A stretch of 64,000 nt of DNA from JBHYDC01 sp051861205 (GTDB taxonomy: Bacteria; Pseudomonadota; Alphaproteobacteria; Rhizobiales; Pleomorphomonadaceae), in assembly GCA_051861205.1 (NCBI GenBank), contig JBHYDC010000010.1, positions 102,010-166,009 of the forward strand, given 5' to 3'. Within the stretch, counting starts at the first letter, position 1; every line of letters starts with the position of its first letter. The translations under genes and the position numbers were made by a program. Of the stretch, positions 8,982 to 17,550 are shown piece after piece. The notes under the pieces are model-generated. The model made no database searches and had not been told where the DNA came from. It saw only the letters and a list, made by a program, of their open reading frames with translations.

Positions 8982-10385
8982 TCAAGCCGCCAAAGGCTTG
9001 TACCGCTCCAAAAACGCATCCTGATACTTGTCGGCGATCCGCACCGTCAGGTGTAGCCCGTCGTCGGGTTCGTCGTCGCGCTCCAACACTTCACCATGGG
9101 CGTAGAGCCATGCCAGCGCCGCGCCGTCGGCCTTGTCGAGAACCACCTCGAACACAGGCCGGTCGCCCACGAGCCGCCGTTCGATCTCCGCCACCAGCGC
9201 ATCGATCCCCTCGCCCGTCACGGCCGAGATGGCGAAGCGCGTTTGCCCGGTCGTGCTTGGGGTCTGCACCTGTTCGAGAACGGCCGCGCGCCGCACCTCG
9301 TCCAGCGCATCGATCTTGTTCCAAACCTCGATCACCCGCGCCGGGTCATTCGGATTCACGTCAAGTTGCCGCAGAACATCGGCCACGTCAGCCGCCTGCG
9401 CCTCGGTGTCGGCATGCGAAATGTCCCGCACATGCAGGATCAGCGTTGCCTCGATCACCTCTTCCAGCGTTGCGCGGAATGCAGCAACCAAGTGCGTCGG
9501 CAGGTTGGAGATGAACCCCACGGTATCCGAAAGGATCGCCTCGGTGCCCTGCGCCAGCCGTATCCGCCGCAGCGTCGGGTCCAGCGTTGCGAACAGCAAG
9601 TCCTTCGCGAACACGTCCGATGAGGTGAGCCGGTTGAACAGAGTCGATTTTCCCGCGTTGGTATAGCCCACCAGCGCAATCACCGGATGCGGCGCCTTCT
9701 GCCGCTGCCGACGGTGAAGATCGCGCGTGCGCCGAACCTGTTCGAGTTCGTCTTCCAGCCGCGAGATCTTCTCCTGAAGCTGCCTACGATCCGATTCGAT
9801 CTGGGTTTCGCCGGGGCCGCCGAGGAAGCCCACGCCGCCGCGCTGGCGCTCCAAATGCGTCCAAGACCGTACAAGTCGGCCCTTTTGGTAATTCAGATGC
9901 GCCAGATCAACTTGCAACCGGCCCTCGCGGGTCCGCGCCCGCTCGCCGAAAATTTCCAGGATCAACCCGGTCCGGTCGATCACCTTGGTGCCCCAGGCCT
10001 TCTCCAAATTCCGCTGCTGGATCGGCGTGATCGCGTGGTCCACCACCACGAGTTCCACCTCCTCGGTGGTCACCGCCAGCTTCACCTCTTCAACCTTTCC
10101 GGTGCCCAGCAGCGTGGCCGGGCGCGGGTCGGCGATCCGCACGGTAATGGTGGCGCGCACATCCAGATCGATCGCGCGGGCCAGCCCCACCGCCTCCTCC
10201 ACCCGCGCGTCCAGATCCCGCAAGGCGGAGGTCGCGCGCGCTTCGCCGTCCTTCTCCCGCCGGCGCACAAGGTCTGGAACCACAACAATCGCGCGGGTCC
10301 GCGTCGCTAGGCGCGACTGGGTCATCGGTTTGCGCGGCGCCGTGCCGGTTTCCTCGTCAGGGTCGCGATGCTCCAAGCGGTCCAC
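8982..10385 (-). CDS. hflX: GTPase HflX
   Basis: A ribosome-associated GTPase that splits stalled or stress-inactivated 70S ribosomes. The N-terminal HflX domain includes VVDHAITPIQQRNLE and the glycine-rich GGVGFLGGPGETQIE linker. The G domain follows with P-loop GYTNAGKST, switch region DTVGFISNLP and base-recognition motif NKID. At 467 residues it is slightly long. A GTG at 10385 and the ATG of MTQSRLATRT about 20 codons later are both possible starts. It lies downstream of hfq on the same strand, as in many proteobacteria, with a possible attenuator hairpin between them. Confidence 0.95.
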   Translation of the reverse strand: MDRLEHRDPDEETGTAPRKPMTQSRLATRTRAIVVVPDLVRRREKDGEARATSALRDLDARVEEAVGLARAIDLDVRATITVRIADPRPATLLGTGKVEEVKLAVTTEEVELVVVDHAITPIQQRNLEKAWGTKVIDRTGLILEIFGERARTREGRLQVDLAHLNYQKGRLVRSWTHLERQRGGVGFLGGPGETQIESDRRQLQEKISRLEDELEQVRRTRDLHRRQRQKAPHPVIALVGYTNAGKSTLFNRLTSSDVFAKDLLFATLDPTLRRIRLAQGTEAILSDTVGFISNLPTHLVAAFRATLEEVIEATLILHVRDISHADTEAQAADVADVLRQLDVNPNDPARVIEVWNKIDALDEVRRAAVLEQVQTPSTTGQTRFAISAVTGEGIDALVAEIERRLVGDRPVFEVVLDKADGAALAWLYAHGEVLERDDEPDDGLHLTVRIADKYQDAFLERYKPLAA

Positions 10386-10417
10386 CCCTCATGGGTCGGT
10401 CTGATTTAAAAGACAGC

Positions 10418-10440
10418 GCCCCGCAGCCGAACCGCGGGGC
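10418..10440 (-). terminator. GC-rich hairpin between hfq and hflX, possible attenuator
   Basis: GCCCCGC and GCGGGGC pair across a 9-base loop. On the minus strand the stem is followed after a few bases by CTTTTAAA. It could partly terminate hfq transcription before hflX. The U-tract is short, so read-through is likely. Confidence 0.45.
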
Positions 10441-10529
10441 GAGCGACAGGTTGAGATAACGACCAACGGCTGCGGAAGGATCCAGCAGCGCGGGCCCGTC
10501 CCTTCATTTCGCGCCGCTTTGCCGCGCGA

Positions 10530-10772
10530 TCAAGGAGCCTCTTCACCTTGCTCGAAAAGCTGCACGGGCTGGGCTGGCATGATAGTAGAAATAGCATGCT
10601 TATACACAAGCTGCGAGTGCCCATCTCGGCGTAGCAATACGCAGAAGTTGTCGAACCACGTGACAACGCCTTGAAGTTTGACGCCGTTGACCAGAAAAAT
10701 CGTCAGGGAGGTTTTGTTTTTCCGGACATGATTGAGAAACGTGTCCTGAAGATTTTGCGCGCGGTCCGCCAT
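10530..10772 (-). CDS. hfq: RNA chaperone Hfq
   Basis: An 80-residue Hfq, the usual length in alphaproteobacteria. Sm1 motif: LQDTFLNHVRKNKTSLTIFL. Sm2 motif: YKHAISTIMP. It forms a hexameric ring that anneals small RNAs to mRNAs. The acidic C-terminal tail is very short (FEQGEEAP). It precedes hflX on the same strand. Confidence 0.98.
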   Translation of the reverse strand: MADRAQNLQDTFLNHVRKNKTSLTIFLVNGVKLQGVVTWFDNFCVLLRRDGHSQLVYKHAISTIMPAQPVQLFEQGEEAP

Positions 10773-10940
10773 TTCTTTTGGCCTTCTTGATTGTGCAGTT
10801 TCTGATTTTCAGGCGACAGGTCCGACCCGAAACCGGTTTTGCGGCAGAACCTTATTCCAACCTGAATTCGTTCACTTGTCACCCCTTCGAGCGATACTTC
10901 TTGGCAACAATCCCGCATCAAAGTTGCGCAACTTCGCCAG

Positions 10941-11801
10941 CTAGATTGAGGTTTTCTCGGCAAAGTGATGAAAGTTTCCGCGAAGCCGCGTCGCAACCGA
11001 CCCCGGAACCCCATTCGCGATCGTCGTATCGTCGATCCGGACGATGGGCATCACCAGCGTCGAAGCCGCTGTTATGAAAGCTTCGCGCGCCGCTTTGGCC
11101 TCCGCCACGGTGAACGCCCGCTCTTCCACCCGCACGCCCTCCGCCGCCGCGGCCTCCAGCACAACCCCACGCGTGATACCGCGTAAAATGCCGTGCTCGG
11201 CCGGCCGGGTCACCAGCACGCCGTCGCCCGTCACGATCCACGCGTTGGTCGATGATCCCTCGGTCACGAACCCGTCGTCGTCCACGAAAATCGCCTCATA
11301 CGCGCCCACTTCCCGCGCCGCCTGCTTGGCCAGCACATTGGGCAGCAGCCCCACGGTTTTGATGTCCACGCGGTCCCACCGGTTGTCCGGCACGGTCACG
11401 ACAGCGATTCCCGCCTCCGCCCGCCGCTCGGCCGCAGCCCGGCTCGTCGCGCGCGCCGTCACCACGATCGAAGACGCCGTATCCTTCGGGAACGCGTGAT
11501 CGCGCGGGGCCACACCGCGCGTCACCTGCAAATAAATGAACCCGTCCCGCACCCGGTTTCGCCGCGCGGTCTCGCGCAGCACCACCGTCAGCCCGGCCCG
11601 CCCCAGCGGCGGCGTTATGCGAAGTTCGCCCAGCGACCGATCCAGCCGGTCGAGATGCCGGCGCACGTCGATGATCGCTCCATCGCGAATCTCGCAGGCT
11701 TCATAAACGCCGTCGGCGAACTGATAACCCCGATCCTCGATATGCACCGCGGCCTGGACGTGGGGAACATACCGGCCGTTGACATAGGCGACGCGCGACA
11801 T
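10941..11801 (-). CDS. dat: D-amino acid aminotransferase (class IV PLP enzyme)
   Basis: A fold-type IV PLP aminotransferase of 286 residues. The family makes D-amino acids such as D-Glu from D-Ala, or acts on branched-chain amino acids. The opening segment (YVNGRYVPHVQAAVHIEDRGYQFADGVYE) is typical of D-amino acid transaminases. The PLP Lys is probably in NVLAKQAA, followed by the E-G-S-S-T-N cofactor motif (VTEGSSTNAW). It stands alone between hfq and lolD on the same strand. Substrate preference (D-Ala versus branched-chain) cannot be settled from the sequence alone. Confidence 0.88.
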   Translation of the reverse strand: MSRVAYVNGRYVPHVQAAVHIEDRGYQFADGVYEACEIRDGAIIDVRRHLDRLDRSLGELRITPPLGRAGLTVVLRETARRNRVRDGFIYLQVTRGVAPRDHAFPKDTASSIVVTARATSRAAAERRAEAGIAVVTVPDNRWDRVDIKTVGLLPNVLAKQAAREVGAYEAIFVDDDGFVTEGSSTNAWIVTGDGVLVTRPAEHGILRGITRGVVLEAAAAEGVRVEERAFTVAEAKAAREAFITAASTLVMPIVRIDDTTIANGVPGSVATRLRGNFHHFAEKTSI

Positions 11802-11876
11802 GAGGGCTCCAAAGCGATTCCAGCAACATCAAAGATGTGCTGCCTTCAGCTTCAGATTACAAGCTGCCGAAGCGCC

Positions 11877-12596
11877 CTACCCCAACTCCACCACTTTGCC
11901 CTCTTCCAGCGTAATCCGCCGGTCCATGCGCGCGGCCAGATCGTGGTTATGCGTCGCGATGATCGCTGCAAGGCCCGTCGCGCGAACCAGCGCGGCAAGC
12001 GCGTCGAACACATAATGAGATGTTTTCGGGTCGAGGTTGCCCGTCGGTTCGTCCGCCAAAAGCACCCGCGGCGCGTTGGCCACGGCGCGCGCGATCGCCA
12101 CCCGCTGCCGCTCGCCGCCCGAAAGCTCGGCGGGAATATGCGAGGCGCGCGCTTCGAGCTTCATATACGACAAAAGCTCCATCCCCCGCTTCGTCGCCTC
12201 CGCCCGGCCAAGCCCGGCGATCATCTGCGGCACCACAAGGTTTTCAACCGCCGTGAATTCCGGCAGCAGATGATGGAACTGGTACACAAAACCCACGTCC
12301 GTGCGCCGGATCGCGGTGCGCTCCGCATCGTCCAGTTCCCCGCAGGCCCGCCCGCCGAGCACGATGTCACCGGAATCGGGCTTTTCGAGCAGCCCCGCAA
12401 TGTGCAGCAGCGTCGACTTGCCCGCCCCCGACGGCGCCACCAGCGCCGTCAACTGGCCGGGATAGAGAGCGAAATCCGCCCCTTTGAGGATCTGAAGCGT
12501 TCCCGTCCCTTCCCGGTACGCCTTCTTGATGTCCCGCAGCAGCAGAACCGGCTCCACCGGCCCGTCCACATGCGTCAGCGCGCTCTCGGCCATCAT
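11877..12596 (-). CDS. lolD: Lipoprotein-releasing ABC transporter ATP-binding protein LolD
   Basis: Cytoplasmic ATPase of the LolCDE complex, which extracts mature lipoproteins from the inner membrane for delivery to the outer membrane. It has Walker A APSGAGKST, signature LSGGERQRVAIARA, Walker B VLLADEPTGNLD and the switch His in THNH. I chose the ATG at 12596, which overlaps the stop of the permease gene (ATGATG containing TGA), giving about 239 residues. The open frame extends upstream, but those codons are antisense-like and lie inside the permease gene. Confidence 0.95.
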   Translation of the reverse strand: MMAESALTHVDGPVEPVLLLRDIKKAYREGTGTLQILKGADFALYPGQLTALVAPSGAGKSTLLHIAGLLEKPDSGDIVLGGRACGELDDAERTAIRRTDVGFVYQFHHLLPEFTAVENLVVPQMIAGLGRAEATKRGMELLSYMKLEARASHIPAELSGGERQRVAIARAVANAPRVLLADEPTGNLDPKTSHYVFDALAALVRATGLAAIIATHNHDLAARMDRRITLEEGKVVELG

Positions 12597-13864
12597 TCGT
12601 ACCTCAGCGCATCGACGGGATCGAGCCGCGCCGCCCGCCACGCCGGGTAGATCGTAGCGAGAAACGAAAGGATCAGCGCCATGAACAGCACCGTCGTCGT
12701 CTCGCCCACGTTCACGTCGGCCGGCAGCCGCGAGAGGTAGTAAAGCTCCGGCGAAAACAGCTCCGTCGTGGTCAGCCACGAGATGAACTGCCGGATTTCC
12801 TCGATGTTCAGGCACACGACCAGCCCCAGCGCGAAGCCGGCGATCGTACCCGCCACCCCGATCGCCGACCCGGTGATCAGAAAAATCCGCAAGATCGAAG
12901 ACCGCGTCGCACCCATGGTTCTGAGGATCGCGATGTCGTGCCCCTTGTCCTTCACCAGCATCGTCATGCCCGAAACGATGTTGAGTGCCGCTACGATCAC
13001 GATCAGCGTCAGGATCATGAACATCACGTTCCGCTCCACTTCCAGCGCGGAGAAGAACGTCACGTTGCGCTGCCGCCAGTCAGTCACCAGCGTCGGCCTG
13101 TCGGCGGCGATCGTCACCCGGTCCCGAAGCGGCCCCACCTTGTCCGGATCCACCGTGAACACATCGATCGCGGTCGCCTGATCCTTCAGGTTGAAGAAAA
13201 GCTGCGCGTCTGGCAAGGGTAGGAAGACAAAGGTGGAATCATATTCCGACATGCCGATCTCGTAGATCGCCGTCACCCGATACGCCTTCACGCGCGGCGT
13301 CGTGCCCAGCGCCGTCACGTTTCCCTTGGGGCTGACCAGCGTCACCTTGTCGCCAAGCCCCACCCCCAGGTTATCCGCCATTCGCGTGCCGATCGCGATC
13401 CCGCCGGAGGTGTCGAAACCCTCCAGCGTGCCAAGCTTCACGTTACGCGCGATTAGCGGAATGCTCGCCAGATCCTTGCCGTGAATGCCGCGCACCAGCG
13501 CCCCGAATGCACCGGCCGGGCCGGACGCCAGCACCTGCCCTTCCACGAAAGGCATCGCCAGCGTCACCCCCGGCACGGCCGCGATCCGCGCCGCCACCGA
13601 ATCGAAGTCCGTCAGCGGCCGATCGATCGGCTGCACCACGATGTGGCCGTTGATGCCGAGAATCTTCTCCATCAACTGGTCTCGAAACCCGTTCATGACC
13701 GCCATGACGATGATGAGCGTAGCCACACCGAGCATGATGCCGACGAAGGAGAAGCCGGCGATCACCGAAATGAACGCCTCCTTGCGCCGGGACCTCAAAT
13801 AGCGCCCGGCCAAGAGCCACTCGAAGGGGGCGAAGGGTCGCCCCGCTTTCGCCTCGCTCATCAA
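12593..13864 (-). CDS. Lipoprotein-releasing ABC transporter permease (LolC/LolE family)
   Basis: Integral membrane subunit of the lipoprotein-releasing complex, 423 residues. One N-terminal membrane helix follows the conserved FEWLLAGRYLRSRRKEAFISVIAGFS segment (residues ~13-38). A large periplasmic domain comes next, then three C-terminal helices of the FtsX/MacB type (around MFMILTLIVIVAALNIVSGM and further on). It ends in DPVDALRYE, a typical LolC/E terminus. Only one permease gene is present, so it probably works as a homodimer, as in many alphaproteobacteria. It is coupled to lolD and lies downstream of proS with a gap of about 60 bases. Confidence 0.95.
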   Translation of the reverse strand: MMSEAKAGRPFAPFEWLLAGRYLRSRRKEAFISVIAGFSFVGIMLGVATLIIVMAVMNGFRDQLMEKILGINGHIVVQPIDRPLTDFDSVAARIAAVPGVTLAMPFVEGQVLASGPAGAFGALVRGIHGKDLASIPLIARNVKLGTLEGFDTSGGIAIGTRMADNLGVGLGDKVTLVSPKGNVTALGTTPRVKAYRVTAIYEIGMSEYDSTFVFLPLPDAQLFFNLKDQATAIDVFTVDPDKVGPLRDRVTIAADRPTLVTDWRQRNVTFFSALEVERNVMFMILTLIVIVAALNIVSGMTMLVKDKGHDIAILRTMGATRSSILRIFLITGSAIGVAGTIAGFALGLVVCLNIEEIRQFISWLTTTELFSPELYYLSRLPADVNVGETTTVLFMALILSFLATIYPAWRAARLDPVDALRYE

Positions 13865-13926
13865 AAAACCTCCAACATCGCCGGCGCCAGAATCACCGCC
13901 CGTTCGGACGGTATCTTCTTGCCCGA

Positions 13927-15249
13927 TCAGGCCTTTTGTGTGACCCGCGCGATAGCCGACTCCAGCGAAATCGAGTGCTTTTCCCCAGTTGCGCGCCGCT
14001 TAAGCTCCACCGTGCCGTCCGCCAGCCCCTTCGGGCCCACGATGATCTGCCAGGGCAGCCCGATCAGGTCCATTGATGCGAACTTCGCGCCCGGCCGGCT
14101 GTCGGTATCGTCGAGCAGCGGGTCCAGCTCCGCCGCCGCGATCGCGGCATAGGCCGTCTCGCACGCCGCATCCACGGCCGCATCGCCCGGCCGCAGGTTC
14201 AAGATGCCCGCCCCGAACGGCGCCACCGAATCCGGCCAGATGATGCCCGCATCGTCATGGCTCGCCTCGATCAGCCCCGCCACCAGCCGCGAAACGCCGA
14301 CGCCGTAGGAGCCCATATGCACCGGCCGCTCCACGCCGTCCGGTCCCGCCACCTTCGCGTCCATCGCGGCCGAATACTTCGTGCCGAAGTAGAAGATATG
14401 CCCCACCTCGATCCCGCGCGCCGACACCTGCCTGTCCTCCGGCAGCGCCGCGAAAGCCGCCGCGTCGTGCATCTCCTCCGTCGCGGCATAGCGCGAGGTA
14501 AAGCTCTCCACGATCGGCGTCAGATCCGCGTTGAAGTCCACGTCCTCGCCCGGAACGGGCGTGTCCAAAAGCTCGCGGTCGCAGAACACGGCGCTTTCGC
14601 CGGTCGACGCCAGAATGATGAACTCATGGCTGAGGTTGCCGCCGATCGGCCCGGTATCCGCCCGCATCGGGATCGCCTTCAGGCCCAGCCGCTCGAAGGT
14701 GCGCAGGTAAGCCACGAACATGCGCGCATAGGCCCGCTCGGCGGAGGCCTGATCCACGTCGAAGGAATAGGCGTCCTTCATCAAAAACTCGCGCCCGCGC
14801 ATCACGCCGAAGCGGGGGCGGATCTCGTCGCGGAATTTCCACTGGATATGATAGAGGTTCAGTGGCAAGTCCCTGTAGCTCTTCACCGCCGACCGGAAGA
14901 TATCCGTCACCATTTCCTCATTGGTCGGCCCGAACAGCATTTCGCGCTCATGGCGATCGTTGATGCGCAGCATTTCCTTGCCGTAGGCGTCATAGCGCCC
15001 ACTTTCGCGCCACAGGTCGGCTGACTGGATCGTGGGCATCAGAAGCTCGATCGCGCCGGATCGATTCTGCTCCTCCCGCACAATCTGCTCCACCCGCTTC
15101 AAAACCTTGAAGCCGAGCGGCAGCCACGAGTAGATTCCGGCCGACTGCTGCCGCATCATCCCCGCCCGCAGCATCAAGCGGTGTGAAACGATTTCCGCCT
15201 CCTTGGGGGCTTCCTTCAGGATCGGCAGGAAAAACCGGCTAAGACGCAT
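13927..15249 (-). CDS. proS: Prolyl-tRNA synthetase
   Basis: A class II aminoacyl-tRNA synthetase charging tRNA-Pro. At 440 residues it is the short alphaproteobacterial form without the ~180-residue editing insertion between motifs 2 and 3. Visible features are MMRQQSAGIYSWLPLG (motif 1 region), FRDEIRPRFGVMRGREFLMKDAYSF (residues ~150-175, motif 2), GSYGVGVSRLVAGLIE (motif 3) and the anticodon-binding domain near the end. I chose the ATG at 15249 (MRLSRFFLPILKEAP). The frame is open upstream to 15387 but that part looks non-coding. It lies upstream of lolC/E and lolD on the same strand. Confidence 0.97.
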   Translation of the reverse strand: MRLSRFFLPILKEAPKEAEIVSHRLMLRAGMMRQQSAGIYSWLPLGFKVLKRVEQIVREEQNRSGAIELLMPTIQSADLWRESGRYDAYGKEMLRINDRHEREMLFGPTNEEMVTDIFRSAVKSYRDLPLNLYHIQWKFRDEIRPRFGVMRGREFLMKDAYSFDVDQASAERAYARMFVAYLRTFERLGLKAIPMRADTGPIGGNLSHEFIILASTGESAVFCDRELLDTPVPGEDVDFNADLTPIVESFTSRYAATEEMHDAAAFAALPEDRQVSARGIEVGHIFYFGTKYSAAMDAKVAGPDGVERPVHMGSYGVGVSRLVAGLIEASHDDAGIIWPDSVAPFGAGILNLRPGDAAVDAACETAYAAIAAAELDPLLDDTDSRPGAKFASMDLIGLPWQIIVGPKGLADGTVELKRRATGEKHSISLESAIARVTQKA

Positions 15250-15543
15250 GACGGGCCTCGATTTGGCGCAAGCTGACGGCTCTGTAAAGCTGGCGACACA
15301 CAAAGCGCATAGGCCCCGAAAACTCAAGGCCCGAGGCGCGCGCCGGCAACGATCTTCATCGCGAATGCGGGTCAACCGCGCAATCAAATCGCATCGGAAG
15401 CCGAAAACTCACACCACGACCCGGCGGCAAAAAATGGCAAGTCCGCCTAGTGCCGCGTTTTCGTAAAAGCTTCCTTTGGCGCAAGGGTTTGCAAGGTTTT
15501 TTTTCAAGCAAGCAAATATTTTAGGCGTCTCGTGCACAGGGAG

Positions 15544-15651
15544 ATGACAACGCAAAAAACGCGGTGTAAGGTGGACAACATAAAAAGAAGGAGGCGGAAG
15601 CAAGCTGGTAACAAGCCAGAAACTGGCGATCCTCAGTTTGTTTCTTCTTAA
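15544..15651 (+). CDS. Possible small basic protein (35 aa), or part of a small RNA
   Basis: The frame encodes a 35-residue, very basic peptide starting MTTQKTRCKVDN, with a run of four Arg and ending PQFVSS. AGGGAG lies directly against the ATG, which is too close for a normal ribosome site; an in-frame GTG 12 bases upstream is an alternative. The region also folds (CTGG/CCAG and AAACTG/CAGTTT), so it may be an untranslated RNA instead. The terminator at 15788-15813 would end either kind of transcript. I do not recognise the peptide. Confidence 0.35.
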   Translation: MTTQKTRCKVDNIKRRRRKQAGNKPETGDPQFVSS

Positions 15652-15787
15652 CGCTTCCACAAATTCGCGGTCTGAGTCTTGGGAGGGAAGCCCCTCTGGC
15701 GCGGAAATCGCTGCCTGTTTTTCGGTCGTGCGGGAGGTCTAATCGATCGAAGAGTTTATGGGGTTGACACGCGTAACCTAACGGAAG

Positions 15788-15813
15788 CAGGGCGAAAGCC
15801 CTGCTTTTTCTTT
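15788..15813 (+). terminator. Strong intrinsic terminator on the + strand
   Basis: GCAGGGC-GAAA-GCCCTGC followed by TTTTTCTTTTTC. It has a perfect 7-bp stem, a GNRA-type tetraloop and a U-rich tail. Neither flanking gene runs in this direction. Read on the minus strand, the stem is not followed by a U-run. Confidence 0.85.
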
Positions 15814-15870
15814 TTCACTTAATCGTTTTGACTATTCCTTATCAGTCCCGGCCGTTTTGATCGGCCCTTA

Positions 15871-16350
15871 TCAGTCCCGCGATTTCATAAGCCGCGATTT
15901 CTCGCGATTCCAATCCCGCTCCTTCTCCGTCTGCCGCTTGTCATGGGCCTTTTTGCCCTGCGCGATGGCGATTTCGCACTTTGCCATGCCCTTTTCATTG
16001 AAGTACAGGCGAAGCGGAACGATCGTCATGCCCTCGCGCCGCACCGCCTGAACCATGCGGTTGATCTGGCGGCGGTGGAGCAGCAATTTGCGCGGGCGGC
16101 GCGTCTCGTGATTGAAGCGATTCGCCTGGAGATATTCCGGGATATACGCGTTGAGAAGGTAGATCTCGTCCCCCTGCACGCCCGCATAAGCATCCGACAA
16201 ATTGGTGCGCCCCTGACGGAGAGACTTCACCTCGGTCCCCGTCAGAATGATTCCCGCCTCAACCTTGTCGCCGATGGCATAGTTGTAGCGCGCCTGCCGG
16301 TTGTCGGCGACGATCTTGCGGGGCGGTTCTGTAACCTTCTTCGCGTTCAT
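15871..16350 (-). CDS. smpB: SsrA-binding protein SmpB
   Basis: A tmRNA-binding protein needed for trans-translation and ribosome rescue, 159 residues. It has the typical SmpB core: ARYNYAIGDKVEAGIILTGTEVKSLRQGR, DAYAGVQGDEIYLLNAYIPEY, and RKLLLHRRQI, ending in a basic tail. I chose the ATG at 16350 (MNAKKVTEPP); an ATG at 16359 is in frame. It lies downstream of dapA with a short gap on the same strand, a common alphaproteobacterial pair. Confidence 0.97.
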   Translation of the reverse strand: MNAKKVTEPPRKIVADNRQARYNYAIGDKVEAGIILTGTEVKSLRQGRTNLSDAYAGVQGDEIYLLNAYIPEYLQANRFNHETRRPRKLLLHRRQINRMVQAVRREGMTIVPLRLYFNEKGMAKCEIAIAQGKKAHDKRQTEKERDWNREKSRLMKSRD

Positions 16351-16367
16351 GGCTCTCAAAGCCCGCC

Positions 16368-17243
16368 TCAGTTGATGAGGCCGGCATGCTCCATAGCTGC
16401 GCGCACGGCCACCTCGGTCGACGCTGTCACCGGCACGAGCGGCAATCGAAGATCGTTTTGCATCTTGCCGAGCAGCGACAGCGCATATTTCGCCGGCTGC
16501 GGGTTCGGTTCGATGAACAGCGCGCTATGCAGCGGGAACAGCCGGTCCTGAAGCTTTAGCGCTCCCGCGAAATCTCCGCCGAGCGCCGCTTCCTGGAACG
16601 CCGAGCAAAGCCGCGGCGCCACATTCGACGCCACAGAAATGCAGCCGTGTCCGCCATGCGCGATGAAGGCCAGCGCCGTTCCGTCCTCGCCCGAAAGCTG
16701 GAGGAAGTCCGGCCCCATCGCCTGCCGCTGCGCGCTCACGCGCTCCAGCTTCGCGGTCGCGTCCTTCACACCCACGATATTCGGCAGTTCGTAAAGCCGC
16801 GCCATCGTCTCCACCGACATATCGATCACCGAACGCGGCGGGATATTGTAGATGATGATCGGAGTGCCAACGGCATCGTTGATCGCCTTATAATGGCGAT
16901 AAAGGCCTTCCTGGTTCGGCTTGTTGTAATAAGGCGTGACTACGAGCAGCCCGTTCGCGCCGGCCTTCTCCGCATGGCGAGCCAGATCGATCGCCTCGGT
17001 CGTGTTGTTCGAACCGGCTCCGGCAATCACCGGCACCCGCCCGTTCGCAACGCGGATCACGGTCTCGACCACGCGTTTGTGCTCGTCATGGCTCAGAGTC
17101 GGGCTTTCGCCCGTGGTGCCAACAGGCACCAAGCCATGGCTGCCCTCCGTGATCTGCCAGTCGACAAAGGCTTCCAGCGCCTCCCAATCGACTTGGCCGT
17201 TCCGGAACGGCGTGACGAGCGCAGTGATCGACCCCTTGAACAT
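16368..17243 (-). CDS. dapA: 4-hydroxy-tetrahydrodipicolinate synthase
   Basis: Condenses aspartate semialdehyde and pyruvate in the lysine/meso-diaminopimelate pathway. The 291-residue TIM barrel has the GTTGESPTLS motif, the proton-relay Tyr in IIYNIPPRS and the Schiff-base Lys in VGVKDATA. It runs on the minus strand directly upstream of smpB. Length and motifs match canonical DapA. Confidence 0.97.
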   Translation of the reverse strand: MFKGSITALVTPFRNGQVDWEALEAFVDWQITEGSHGLVPVGTTGESPTLSHDEHKRVVETVIRVANGRVPVIAGAGSNNTTEAIDLARHAEKAGANGLLVVTPYYNKPNQEGLYRHYKAINDAVGTPIIIYNIPPRSVIDMSVETMARLYELPNIVGVKDATAKLERVSAQRQAMGPDFLQLSGEDGTALAFIAHGGHGCISVASNVAPRLCSAFQEAALGGDFAGALKLQDRLFPLHSALFIEPNPQPAKYALSLLGKMQNDLRLPLVPVTASTEVAVRAAMEHAGLIN

Positions 17244-17550
17244 GATCCCTCTTCAACCATCCGGTGGCGGTCGCCGGCCGTTCTTGCATCCCGGCGTCGC
17301 GGACAACGGACAATACTGAGGCAGGCCCGTCCGGACAACTGCGGAATGTCGAAAAACACGGGCGGTTCGCGGCAACCCTGCGAATGAACGCGGGACCGCC
17401 TTGGTCGGCCGGATCGGTTGCCGGGAGAGCGGGATCGAGGTCGCTGATCGGTCGCGAGCCAAACCGTCATTTCACAATGGTATTGCCCAGGGTGCCGTTT
17501 TTCACCATATCCGATGGCAAGTGAGCCTGATCGGAAGGACCATCCGGCCT
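17244..17550. other. Divergent intergenic region, dapA / YciB-like gene
   Basis: About 300 bases separating dapA (minus) from the YciB-like gene (plus). It should hold both promoters. I cannot identify clear -35/-10 pairs, and the open frames inside are not convincing. Confidence 0.4.

Larger units (their letters stand above)
15250..15870. other. Intergenic region between proS and smpB with a probable + strand transcript
   Basis: About 620 bases between two minus-strand genes. It contains a possible 35-residue reading frame at 15544-15651, several hairpin-forming segments, and a strong + strand intrinsic terminator near 15788-15813. The terminator points away from both flanking genes, so something on the + strand is probably transcribed here. 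Confidence 0.5.

Noticed and set aside
11496..12650. Open frame of 384 residues on + across dat and lolD
   Set aside because: Antisense to two recognised genes; His/Arg-rich with no domain.
15760..15785. Tiny frame MGLTRVT just before the terminator as a leader peptide
   Set aside because: No downstream + strand gene exists for it to attenuate; it is too short to support.
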